A stretch of 6,561 bases of DNA from Thermoplasmatota archaeon (GCA_018610025.1 JAHENW010000037.1:1-6561), one strand, 5' to 3'; numbered from the stretch's first letter, positions 1 through 4,703 are shown. The notes: generated by a model not told the origin, from the letters alone. Translations and numbers: made by a program.

Positions 1-189
1 ATCTCGGTCTTCGTTCCGCCTCTGAACGAGGAAAAAGGATTTGCAACAGTAGTCGACATGGTGACAAGGTCGAACCTGGACCAGTTCTATTGGTCCGATG
101 TCAGTTCCATCTCAAAACTGCAGGACGAACCATTGGTCAATAGAAAACCAGAAGAAGTGGCAGCCGACCACCAAGCCGGATTCAAATGA
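1..189 (+). CDS. C-terminal 62 codons of an unidentified gene (5' end outside window)
   Basis: Frame 1 is open from the first base to a TGA at 187-189, giving 62 residues with ordinary coding composition, so this is the tail of a gene that starts to the left. I do not recognise the family. The first residues (ISVFVPPLNEEKGF) look by eye like the opening strand and loop of family-2 glycosyltransferases, but the usual DDGS-type nucleotide-sugar motif does not follow in any frame. The resemblance may therefore be chance or mark a broken gene. The rest is polar and mildly acidic, with no cysteine, no membrane segment and no repeat. No gene follows closely on the same strand; the next plus-strand gene is a tRNA about 300 bp away. 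Confidence 0.6.
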   Translation: MSVFVPPLNEEKGFATVVDMVTRSNLDQFYWSDVSSISKLQDEPLVNRKPEEVAADHQAGFK

Positions 190-231
190 AGGGCGAACTT
201 TCTAACTCTTTAGACAAAAAATCTATCGGAA

Positions 232-345
232 CTAGCCGACTATCTCTCTAACACTGATTTCAGGCAGATCACCACAAAACCTATCTATAACCTCTGCAGG
301 ACGTCCCTCTTTCTTAAAAGTCTTCCTGAAGATCTCCTCTCTCAT
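232..345 (-). CDS. Possible 37-residue small protein or gene remnant
   Basis: An ATG at 345 (minus strand) opens 37 codons ending in TAG at 234-232. The peptide starts MREEIFRKTFKKEG and has alternating charged and hydrophobic residues, as a small helical protein would. A TATA-like TTTATAT lies on the same strand at 396-390, about 45 bases before the ATG, which would leave a leader of about 20 bases. A purine stretch (aagaag) precedes the start. The same frame continues upstream past a single TAA three codons before the ATG (residues YRNQLAE), so this may instead be the tail of a decayed gene. No family is recognised. The short length makes chance a real possibility. Confidence 0.25.
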   Translation of the reverse strand: MREEIFRKTFKKEGRPAEVIDRFCGDLPEISVREIVG

Positions 346-389
346 CTCTTCTTATTCTGCCAACTGATTTCTGTAAACAATCTATATCC

Positions 390-396
390 ATATAAA
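390..396 (-). promoter_or_regulatory. TATA-like box for the minus-strand small ORF
   Basis: Read on the minus strand this is TTTATAT, close to the archaeal TATA consensus. It lies about 45 bases before the ATG at 345. It is also in an AT-rich region, so it could be fortuitous. Confidence 0.3.
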
Positions 397-428
397 TACT
401 TTAGATTAGCGGAGTGCAAAGCATCAAC

Positions 429-440
429 CTTAAATATAAT
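429..440 (+). promoter_or_regulatory. Candidate TATA box for the CAT tRNA
   Basis: The sequence cttaaatataat matches an archaeal TATA element. Transcription starting about 25 bases later would give a 5' leader of roughly 30-35 bases on the tRNA precursor, to be removed by RNase P. A second AT-rich box at 454-460 is an alternative. Confidence 0.45.
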
Positions 441-495
441 ACCATATAATGAGAAAAATACGCATTTTGGATTCACTTGAGAACCTATCCAGATC

Positions 496-569
496 GGGCC
501 CGTAGCTTAGTCTGGTGGAGCGTCTGGCTCATAACCAGGCGGTCGTCGGTTCAAATCCGGCCGGGCCCA
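496..569 (+). tRNA. tRNA with CAT anticodon (elongator Met or Ile2)
   Basis: A full cloverleaf can be drawn. The acceptor stem GGGCCCG (496-502) pairs with CGGGCCC (562-568). The anticodon stem TCTGG (523-527) pairs with CCAGG (535-539) around the loop CTCATAA, with anticodon CAT at 530-532. The T stem GTCGG (545-549) pairs with CCGGC (557-561) around TTCAAAT. The discriminator base is A569. No CCA is encoded and there is no intron. The first pair is G-C, so it does not look like the archaeal initiator tRNA, which usually begins with an A-U pair. The CAT anticodon leaves two options: elongator tRNA-Met, or tRNA-Ile2, whose wobble C is changed to agmatidine so that it reads AUA. Sequence alone does not settle which. 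ATA codons are common in the neighbouring genes, so an Ile2 gene is needed somewhere in the genome. Confidence 0.95.
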
Positions 570-576
570 TTTTTTT
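570..576 (+). terminator. Oligo-T terminator of the CAT tRNA
   Basis: Seven T residues follow directly on the discriminator base of the tRNA. Oligo-T is the usual archaeal termination signal. Confidence 0.6.
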
Positions 577-631
577 CTATGATTATCAACGGATTCTGAA
601 CCTATATGATATTGAAGATAACCTACTAAAA

Positions 632-643
632 GAATAAATAAAA
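632..643 (+). promoter_or_regulatory. Candidate TATA box for tRNA-Arg
   Basis: The AT-rich element gaataaataaaa is the best TATA match between the two tRNAs. It sits about 70-80 bases before the tRNA-Arg 5' end, so the precursor would carry a leader of about 45 bases. The oligo-T after the first tRNA suggests that the two tRNAs are transcribed separately. Confidence 0.35.
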
Positions 644-711
644 GGATTCCAAATAACGGGAACACTGACCACAAAGGGGGATGTGGCCCATTCCTCACTA
701 AAGAACACAAT

Positions 712-786
712 GGGCGTGTGGCCTAGTCTGGATAAGGCGACAGCCTCCTAAGCTGTAAACCGGGGGTTCGAATCCCCCTACGCCCG
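712..786 (+). tRNA. tRNA-Arg (CCT)
   Basis: The acceptor stem GGGCGTG (712-718) pairs with TACGCCC (779-785), including one G-T pair. The anticodon stem ACAGC (740-744) pairs perfectly with GCTGT (752-756) around CTCCTAA, with anticodon CCT at 747-749. The T stem is GGGGG/CCCCC (762-766/774-778) around TTCGAAT. The discriminator is G786; there is no CCA and no intron. It reads AGG, one of the favoured arginine codons in the genes of this window. The 3' end of this gene, from the T loop to the discriminator, is repeated almost exactly at 919-933 (see the repeat entry), the pattern left when elements integrate at tRNA genes. Confidence 0.96.
771..786 (+). repeat. Copy 1 of tRNA-Arg 3'-end direct repeat
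   Basis: These bases, from the T loop to the discriminator, recur at 919-933. The only difference is four Cs instead of five. The copy inside the intact tRNA would be the preserved attachment-site half if this is an integration scar. Confidence 0.7.
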
Positions 787-791
787 TTTTT
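787..791 (+). terminator. Short oligo-T after tRNA-Arg
   Basis: Five T residues follow the discriminator base directly. This is a plausible but short terminator; read-through into the hairpin-rich interval downstream is possible. Confidence 0.4.
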
Positions 792-796
792 AAGGA

Positions 797-926
797 GGGG
801 GATGAGAACCCTTGGGTTCTAAAGGAATTAAAATTCCTTATCTCACTCACCAGTTATGGTTCGTGATCGTGAGCTAATCTATGATTAGCGAGCGGTTAGA
901 AGCTTTGCTTCTGACCAGAATCCCCT
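797..926 (+). ncRNA. Candidate structured RNA: a chain of hairpins within an outer stem
   Basis: Four clear hairpins and one weaker pairing lie almost end to end. They are 805-811/814-820 (7 bp, 2-base loop); 822-829/832-839 (8 bp, loop AA); a weaker 849-852/857-860 inside CTCAC 842-846/GTGAG 869-873; 873-879/883-889 (7 bp, loop TAT); and 894-903/907-916 (10 bp with one G-T pair, loop TTT). An outer stem can close the group: 798-803 (GGGGAT) pairs with 920-925 (ATCCCC), plus a G-T pair. The 3' strand of that stem lies in the duplicated tRNA end. No ORF fits the interval. It could be a small RNA, the processed tail of the tRNA-Arg transcript, or secondary structure of a mobile-element remnant. 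No known family is recognised. Confidence 0.4.
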
Positions 927-933
927 ACGCCCG
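918..933 (+). repeat. Copy 2 of tRNA-Arg 3'-end direct repeat (possible att site)
   Basis: The sequence gaatcccctacgcccg matches the tRNA-Arg 3' end at 770-786 with one C missing. The last 12 bases are identical. It includes the whole 3' strand of the acceptor stem and the discriminator base, but no 5' tRNA half is nearby. It is therefore a partial duplication and not a second tRNA gene. Integrase-driven insertion at tRNA 3' ends leaves just this footprint, but no integrase gene is visible in the window. Confidence 0.6.
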
Positions 934-1007
934 CTAAATATTCTTAATGATTTGAGGGTGGTTGGAAAGCTATGATTTCTGATGAACCTGACAAGCTTGT
1001 TTGTCAT

Positions 1008-1020
1008 TAAAAAGAAAAAT
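1008..1020 (-). terminator. T-rich terminator of the FKBP / small membrane protein unit
   Basis: On the minus strand this reads atttttcttttta, about 40 bases past the stop codon of the 53-residue gene. A 6-bp hairpin follows at 1006-989. Two runs of five T are a good archaeal termination signal. Confidence 0.5.
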
Positions 1021-1044
1021 CTGTTAGATTATTGGTGATTCTCG

Positions 1045-1050
1045 TTTTTT
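1045..1050 (+). terminator. Oligo-T on the plus strand
   Basis: Six T residues could end any plus-strand transcript that reads through tRNA-Arg and the hairpin-rich interval. Confidence 0.3.
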
Positions 1051-1061
1051 CTATGTAAAAC

Positions 1062-1223
1062 TCAGTCTTTCTTCCTCGATTTGTATATCTTGAAAATCAA
1101 GAATACCCCGATCATAACCCCCATGGTCAGGTAGGGTCCATAGGGTACCAAAAAATTGATGACTGCCATCACCACAGCGACGATAAGAAAGATGGCTATC
1201 ATCTGGTAATATGTTATCTTCAT
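1062..1223 (-). CDS. Small membrane protein, 53 residues, two predicted helices
   Basis: The ATG at 1223 opens 53 codons ending in TGA at 1064-1062. GGAG lies five bases before the start, a well-placed ribosome binding site. After a short polar start (MKITYYQ), residues 8-26 form a hydrophobic helix. A turn with N23 and PYGPY (28-32) leads to a second helix at about 33-46, and the chain ends in a basic tail (KIYKSRKKD). By the positive-inside rule the basic C-terminus should face the cytoplasm. The gene begins 40 bp after the FKBP stop codon on the same strand and shares its likely terminator at 1020-1008, so it may be co-transcribed with it, unless the short T-run just after the FKBP stop separates them. 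I do not recognise the family and assign no function. Hydrophobic pattern, start signal and position together make a real gene likely. Confidence 0.65.
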   Translation of the reverse strand: MKITYYQMIAIFLIVAVVMAVINFLVPYGPYLTMGVMIGVFLIFKIYKSRKKD

Positions 1224-1263
1224 CTATACTCCATAAGAGGTAAAGATAAAAGGGGTTTTTGGA

Positions 1264-2034
1264 TTATTCCTCGTCCTCTTCTTCCCCTTCTTCTTCAGAT
1301 CCTTCTTCTGTCTCTTCCTCACTTTCTTCCTCTTCTTCTGTCTCCTCTTCCTCCTTCTCCTCGTATCTCTCTATGAAGCGTATCACTTCCGCATCGATGT
1401 GCTCTCTGAGATCACCGACAACTCTGTACTTTGACACGAACCATCTCTGGTCTACCTTGCATTCCTCTGGAATGATGATGTCCAATTTATCGTCGTCCAT
1501 GTCTATCTCAAAGTCACTCTTCTTGTAGTCCATCTCCAGTACCGCCTGAACTGTCTCTTCAGGGGTCTCGGGCTTCTCTACGACCTCGAAATCGTATCTC
1601 AGCGTCTTCCCTGCAAGGGGATGGTTGAAATCTATCCTCACTCGACCGGCGGTGGCCTGTATTATCCTACCCCTCCGGTTGTCTATCTCGACTTCCTTCC
1701 CTGCGACTGGATCGATACCCTTTCTCTCCAGTTTTCTACGACTGAAGAGTTCTATCTTCTCGGCCTCGCGCTGGCCGATGCCTTTCTCCGGCGGGACTTC
1801 GACGGAGTCTTCTTCGTCGACTTCCGCTTCTACCAAGGCCTCGTCGAAGCCGTCAACAACATCTCCCGAACCCACCACTATGGCTTTGGGTCCGTAATCG
1901 GCATCTTCATCGAAGATATCGTTCTCTTCTGCCTTCTCTTCATCCGTAGTATCGAAGAGCATCTCCTCTCCATCTTCTTCTTCAGGCAGTATCCATACAT
2001 CGTATTCCACGTAAGCGAGGTCTCCTTCTTCCAT
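1264..2034 (-). CDS. FKBP-type peptidyl-prolyl cis-trans isomerase, long archaeal form
   Basis: This protein catalyses cis-trans isomerisation of Xaa-Pro bonds and acts as a cytosolic folding chaperone. It is 256 residues from the ATG at 2034. Residues 4-30 (GDLAYVEYDVWI then FDTTDEE) and 52-66 (IVVGSGDVVDGFDEA) are the FKBP core. An insert-in-flap chaperone domain runs from about 80 (VEVPPEKGIG) to 132, followed by the return strand FNHPLAGKTL (136-145). Residues 150-224 form the extra C-terminal domain of long archaeal FKBPs. Residues 225-256 are a tail with 24 Glu in 32 positions. A GTG at 2043 would add three residues, but AGGTG lies six bases before the ATG and favours 2034. A BRE/TATA pair sits at 2086-2067. 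The gene is divergent from Nog1, and a small membrane protein follows 40 bp downstream. Confidence 0.93.
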   Translation of the reverse strand: MEEGDLAYVEYDVWILPEEEDGEEMLFDTTDEEKAEENDIFDEDADYGPKAIVVGSGDVVDGFDEALVEAEVDEEDSVEVPPEKGIGQREAEKIELFSRRKLERKGIDPVAGKEVEIDNRRGRIIQATAGRVRIDFNHPLAGKTLRYDFEVVEKPETPEETVQAVLEMDYKKSDFEIDMDDDKLDIIIPEECKVDQRWFVSKYRVVGDLREHIDAEVIRFIERYEEKEEEETEEEEESEEETEEGSEEEGEEEDEE

Positions 2035-2066
2035 TTGGGGCACCTACCCGCAGGAAAAAGCAGGTC

Positions 2067-2086
2067 CTTTTTAAGGGTTTTCGTCG
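2067..2086 (-). promoter_or_regulatory. BRE/TATA promoter of the FKBP gene
   Basis: On the minus strand a purine-rich cgaaaac is followed by cttaaaaagg, an archaeal BRE plus TATA arrangement. Transcription starting 25-27 bases after the TATA centre would begin near 2045. That leaves a leader of about 10 bases, just enough to hold the AGGTG site in front of the ATG at 2034. Confidence 0.5.
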
Positions 2087-2132
2087 AAACCTCTCCGTTA
2101 ACCTTATTCATTAGAAGGATTTACTTCAATCG

Positions 2133-3146
2133 ATGGATTTCAAGATCACACCTGTGTTGAGTGCTGATGAACTCAAGGACAAGGCCTTCAACAGGGCCTC
2201 CAAGAAGTCTAAAAGAGGGGAGCACAAGACCGATAGTAAGAAGAAAACGATCTCGGCCAAGCTCAACACGGTGGCTCACGTTCTAGAGGACACCTTGAAA
2301 CGGTACGAGGAGGAGTTCCCTACAATCGATATGCTGCCCACGTTCTACAGGGAGATAATAGACATAACCGTGGGAGTAGACGAACTGAAGGAGAGCCTCG
2401 GTTCTATCAATTGGGCGAGGAGGAGGATCAAGAGGACACTCATGGAATCCGCTAGGAAGTTGACCAAGTCTGAGGATATAGAGGAGATGGAGAGGATACA
2501 AAGGGAGGCCTACGGCCGCGCCTCTTCCTTTCTAGACCAAGTGGACGACGACCTCGAGTTTCTAGATGAAAGCAGGGTCAAGCTGAACTCCCTGCCAGAC
2601 ATAAAGACGGACCTGCCCACTGTAGTCGTAGCCGGGTATCCCAACGTCGGTAAATCACTGTTGGTATCCAAGATTTCCAGTGGAAAGCCGAAGGTAGCCA
2701 CGTACCCCTTCACAACCCAGGAGGTTGATATAGGACACTTCGATATCGACAGGCAGAGATGCCAGATGATAGACACCCCCGGTCTACTGGACAGGCCGAA
2801 AGAGGACAGGAACCAGATAGAGATGCAGGCCGTCAGGGCGCTGGAGAGCCTGGCTGACATGATCATCTTCGTCTATGACCCCTCGGAAACGTGTGGGTAT
2901 CCCATGGACCAACAGAAGGCCTTAGCCGAGGAGATCAATCAGACGTTCTCCGATATAGATATCCTCGAGATCGATAACAAAAAAGATCTCAACGGGTGGG
3001 AGTCGGAAAGGCTGCAGATATCGGCCCTCGAGGAGACCAATCTTGAGGAACTGATAAACAAGATAAAGGAGAGATTGAGGGACGAGTTCGCCATCGAAAA
3101 GGTAACGGACGAGTACTTCATCGAGCAGGCTAAGAAAGAAAGATGA
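2133..3146 (+). CDS. nog1: Nog1-type GTPase (large-subunit ribosome assembly)
   Basis: Nog1 proteins are Obg-related GTPases that bind the maturing large ribosomal subunit. This one has 337 residues, the usual archaeal length; it lacks the long C-terminal region of the eukaryotic protein. Residues 1-160 form the helical N-terminal NOG1 domain. The GTPase motifs are all present: G1 GYPNVGKS (168-175), G2 threonines in YPFTTQ (191-196), G3 DTPG (214-217), G4 NKKD (282-285) and G5 SAL (297-299). After the P-loop serine the chain reads LLV, where SLV is commoner. The start is the ATG at 2133. The nearest ribosome-binding-like sequence (aagga, 2115-2119) is 13 bases away, so a short or absent leader is possible. 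The stop lies inside the end of the converging membrane gene (17-bp overlap). The neighbouring L15e and translation operon fit a role in ribosome building. Confidence 0.93.
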   Translation: MDFKITPVLSADELKDKAFNRASKKSKRGEHKTDSKKKTISAKLNTVAHVLEDTLKRYEEEFPTIDMLPTFYREIIDITVGVDELKESLGSINWARRRIKRTLMESARKLTKSEDIEEMERIQREAYGRASSFLDQVDDDLEFLDESRVKLNSLPDIKTDLPTVVVAGYPNVGKSLLVSKISSGKPKVATYPFTTQEVDIGHFDIDRQRCQMIDTPGLLDRPKEDRNQIEMQAVRALESLADMIIFVYDPSETCGYPMDQQKALAEEINQTFSDIDILEIDNKKDLNGWESERLQISALEETNLEELINKIKERLRDEFAIEKVTDEYFIEQAKKER

Positions 3147-3597
3147 ATATCATAAGGTCGCCCACCAGAGCCCAGGTGAGCAGTGGTAGCGTAGGTATCT
3201 CTTTTCTATGACTGAATTGATGCCTTAATTTCGTTTTGAAGAGAGATATAAGGATAAGATAGATCGGTAGGAGGATGAGTGAGTATATTAGCGATAGGAT
3301 GGACATGGCGGCCAGGAGTGCCACCTTATCGTCTTGAACTAGAAATGATGGTGGATGGAGATACAGATAGAGGGCGATGAGTACTATAGCGCCCCACTTC
3401 CCGCCGAGCCATAGGAGTGAATGCCCCCTCACCAGACCGTCCCTCACGGCGAAGACCACTAAAAACAGGGCCCACAGTTCCCAGATCTCCTTCCTATTGG
3501 TCCAATCCGTAAGCTCGATCAGTGATTTGACGGTGAACGCACCTAAAAGGAAGAAGATAGCGAATAGCTGACTCTGTTGGAGGCCCTGCTCTATCAT
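3130..3597 (-). CDS. Five-helix membrane protein resembling archaeal prepilin peptidase (family A24), second catalytic Asp not seen
   Basis: The protein has 155 residues from the ATG at 3597; a TTG at 3600 would add one. Hydrophobic segments lie near 9-27, 38-56, 62-81, 91-119 and 137-154. The layout resembles archaeal A24 prepilin/preflagellin peptidases. TDWTNRKEIWELW (30-42) fits the conserved D-x3-R loop after helix 1, with D31 as the first catalytic aspartate. LGGKWGAIVLIAL (64-76) sits where these enzymes carry GGAD or GxGD, but lysine-tryptophan replaces the alanine-aspartate. SLIYSLILLPIYLILISLFK (102-121) and the basic-IPxLP ending (131-138) also fit the fold. If the match is right, this is probably an inactive or altered member. 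The gene starts 12 bp after L15e on the same strand and is likely co-transcribed. Without an alignment it remains a hypothetical membrane protein; the family call is inference. Confidence 0.75.
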   Translation of the reverse strand: MIEQGLQQSQLFAIFFLLGAFTVKSLIELTDWTNRKEIWELWALFLVVFAVRDGLVRGHSLLWLGGKWGAIVLIALYLYLHPPSFLVQDDKVALLAAMSILSLIYSLILLPIYLILISLFKTKLRHQFSHRKEIPTLPLLTWALVGDLMIFIFLS

Positions 3598-3609
3598 CAA
3601 AAATCCATT

Positions 3610-4245
3610 CTATCTTTCAGTCTTTCTTTTGGAAGGTCGGGACCTCTCGGCGCCTTTCCCTTTCTTTCTCAAACCTCTGGATTTCTTGCCCGCCGACGTC
3701 TTACCTCTGAAGACCCTTCCCTTTTCATCATCATCGCATATCCAGTTGAGGTCCTTGTCATTCTCTATAGCCGGGTGATGAGGATCGACCATTATGACCT
3801 CGTAGAACTTCTGCTTTCCGTCTTCACCGACCCAGTAGGAATTCAGAACCCTGAGGTTCGGATATTTCTTGGAGGTCCTCTCCTCGGCCATCCTCTGGAG
3901 GTTCTTCCGTGGAGTTATCTTCTTGACTCCCATCCTGCTGGGCCCTCTTCCTGCAGTGGGTCGATCTTTTCTTCTGTTGCCCCTCCGTATCCTCGTTCGG
4001 ACCACGACGATGCCCTGCTTCGCTTTATATCCGAGCCTTCGGGCACGATCTAGCCGGGTGGGTCTCTCTACTCTTTTGAAGTTCTCTTGGTCCCTCCATC
4101 TCTGCATCCTCTTTCTCTGTAATTCCTTGAGATAACCTTCTTTGGGGTCCTTCCATGCATCCTTTATGTAATTGTACATGTTGCTCTTGTTCTCTACGCC
4201 TTCTGACTCTTCCTCTTCGACTACGCTCAATTCTTCATCTGCCAT
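3610..4245 (-). CDS. rpl15e: 50S ribosomal protein L15e, with an acidic N-terminal extension
   Basis: L15e is a basic 23S-rRNA-binding protein of the archaeal and eukaryotic large subunit. The family core begins [12 protein letters not shown] and continues with [18 protein letters not shown], the basic loop [11 protein letters not shown], and [28 protein letters not shown]. It ends in a lysine/arginine-rich tail. Three in-frame starts compete. The ATG at 4179 gives 189 residues, the usual family length, but lacks a clear binding site. The ATG at 4245 gives 211 residues and is preceded by GTGAT four bases away, matching the end of the archaeal consensus. The ATG at 4293 has GGAG touching it and GGAGGT 12 bases off. 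I chose 4245. It adds 22 mostly acidic residues ([16 protein letters not shown]), unusual on so basic a protein. The gene is divergent from L44e, and a membrane protein follows 12 bp downstream. Confidence 0.93.
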   Translation of the reverse strand: MADEELSVVEEEESEGVENKSNMYNYIKDAWKDPKEGYLKELQRKRMQRWRDQENFKRVERPTRLDRARRLGYKAKQGIVVVRTRIRRGNRRKDRPTAGRGPSRMGVKKITPRKNLQRMAEERTSKKYPNLRVLNSYWVGEDGKQKFYEVIMVDPHHPAIENDKDLNWICDDDEKGRVFRGKTSAGKKSRGLRKKGKGAERSRPSKRKTER

Positions 4246-4276
4246 ATCTATCACTTTTTCGCTGTTTTTGGATTCA

Positions 4277-4288
4277 CCCGTGAACGGG
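4277..4288 (-). promoter_or_regulatory. Hairpin in the L15e leader (proximal)
   Basis: CCCG and CGGG flank a four-base loop, or five pairs with a two-base loop. With transcription starting near 4318, this hairpin lies in the untranslated leader if translation starts at 4245, or in the coding region if it starts at 4293. Confidence 0.35.
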
Positions 4289-4298
4289 CACATCTCCG

Positions 4299-4314
4299 GC
4301 GGGATACCTCCCGC
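4299..4314 (-). promoter_or_regulatory. GC-rich hairpin holding a GGAGGT site in the L15e leader
   Basis: On the minus strand GCGGGA-GGTA-TCCCGC forms a perfect 6-bp stem with a tetraloop. It includes GGAGGT (4311-4306), the strongest match in the window to the anti-Shine-Dalgarno sequence. Most of that site would be paired or looped. It is close to the expected 5' end of the L15e transcript. This fits translational control or an alternative start at 4293, but neither is shown. Confidence 0.4.
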
Positions 4315-4340
4315 GACTTACCGGCTTCTACGAATGGAGG

Positions 4341-4349
4341 ATATATATG
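4341..4349. promoter_or_regulatory. Near-palindromic TATA box between L15e and L44e
   Basis: The run atatatatg reads as a TATA element on both strands. On the minus strand it would start L15e transcription near 4318. On the plus strand it would start the L44e operon near 4370, leaving a leader of about 50 bases. One element may serve both divergent units. Confidence 0.45.
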
Positions 4350-4383
4350 TATTTTGCCGTTTGTGAAATCGGGAAGGGTAAGG

Positions 4384-4391
4384 TTTTAATA
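4384..4391 (+). promoter_or_regulatory. Second TATA-like box before L44e
   Basis: TTTTAATA lies 28 bases before the ATG at 4419. Used as a TATA box it would give a leader only a few bases long, cutting off the GAGG site at 4406-4409. It may therefore be secondary to the box at 4341. Confidence 0.3.
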
Positions 4392-4418
4392 GTCTTTCCT
4401 GATATGAGGCGAATCAGT

Positions 4419-4697
4419 ATGAAGAAACCACGTAAAGTCAAGGACTACTGTCCGAACTGTGATACGCATACCGAGATGGAGATCACTAAGGGTAAAAACA
4501 AGCCCGGCAGTGAGCTGCGAAAGGGGCAGAGGAGATTTCGTCGAGTCACATCTGGATATGGCGGATTTCCTTGGTCTAAACCTTCGGGTGCTGGTAAACC
4601 GGTAAAAAGGGTCTATCTAAAGTATACCTGTACAGAATGCGGAAAGACCTGGCAGAAGAAATGTCAGAGAGCAAGACGTTTTGAATTCAAAGAGTAG
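4419..4697 (+). CDS. rpl44e: 50S ribosomal protein L44e
   Basis: L44e is a zinc-binding protein of the archaeal and eukaryotic large subunit, close to the E-site. It has 92 residues from the ATG at 4419, the usual length. It opens with MKKPRKVKDYCPNC and ends RRFEFKE, both typical of the family. Two CxxC pairs (C11/C14 and C71/C74) make the zinc site. The middle is basic and glycine-rich. GAGG at 4406-4409 lies nine bases before the chosen start. In-frame ATGs at 4404 and 4347 are possible, but would add residues not found in relatives. The gene is first in an operon with S27e, which begins six bases after its stop, and aIF2-alpha. It is divergent from L15e. Confidence 0.95.
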   Translation: MKKPRKVKDYCPNCDTHTEMEITKGKNKPGSELRKGQRRFRRVTSGYGGFPWSKPSGAGKPVKRVYLKYTCTECGKTWQKKCQRARRFEFKE

Positions 4698-4703
4698 ATT
4701 AAG

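Larger units (their letters stand above)
190..495. other. Intergenic stretch, AT-rich
   Basis: No long ORF is present on either strand. The only candidates are a 37-codon minus-strand ORF (232-345) with a TATA-like box in front of it and, at the right end, AT-rich boxes that probably drive the CAT tRNA. I see no repeat array, no tRNA and no clear structured RNA here. Confidence 0.6.
934..1061. other. Non-coding stretch between the tRNA-end repeat and the 53-residue gene
   Basis: No ORF is present. It holds a small hairpin (989-994/1001-1006), a T-rich run on the minus strand (1020-1008) and a T-run on the plus strand (1045-1050). It thus appears to be the shared terminator region between the plus-strand tRNA side and the minus-strand FKBP unit. 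Confidence 0.5.

Noticed and set aside
507..710. Minus-strand ORF of 67 codons
   Set aside because: It runs antisense across the CAT tRNA; the WARPDLNRRPPGYEPDAPPD-like end is the usual false translation of a tRNA on the wrong strand.
676..723. Partial resemblance of 676-688 to the 5' end of tRNA-Arg (712-723), and a 7-bp inverted repeat 686-692/709-715
   Set aside because: The similarity is only 10 of 13 bases and the inverted repeat involves the acceptor strand itself; both may be chance.
972..991. TGATGA and CTGA near each other, like box C/D sRNA motifs
   Set aside because: The two boxes are only two bases apart, leaving no guide, and no second pair of boxes is present.
1259..1528. Plus-strand serine-rich ORF
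   Set aside because: It is the complement of the polyglutamate tail of FKBP; the Ser runs are antisense GAA/GAG codons.
1621..2160. Long plus-strand ORF antisense to FKBP (179 codons)
   Set aside because: No family pattern; it is a shadow of a well-supported gene on the other strand and its end overlaps the Nog1 start.
3577..4053. Plus-strand ORF antisense to L15e (158 codons)
   Set aside because: Antisense to a clear ribosomal protein; composition is what the opposite strand of a basic protein gives.
4347..4418. Longer L44e start at 4347 or 4404
   Set aside because: The added residues have no counterpart in L44e proteins, and the GAGG site at 4406-4409 is placed for the ATG at 4419.
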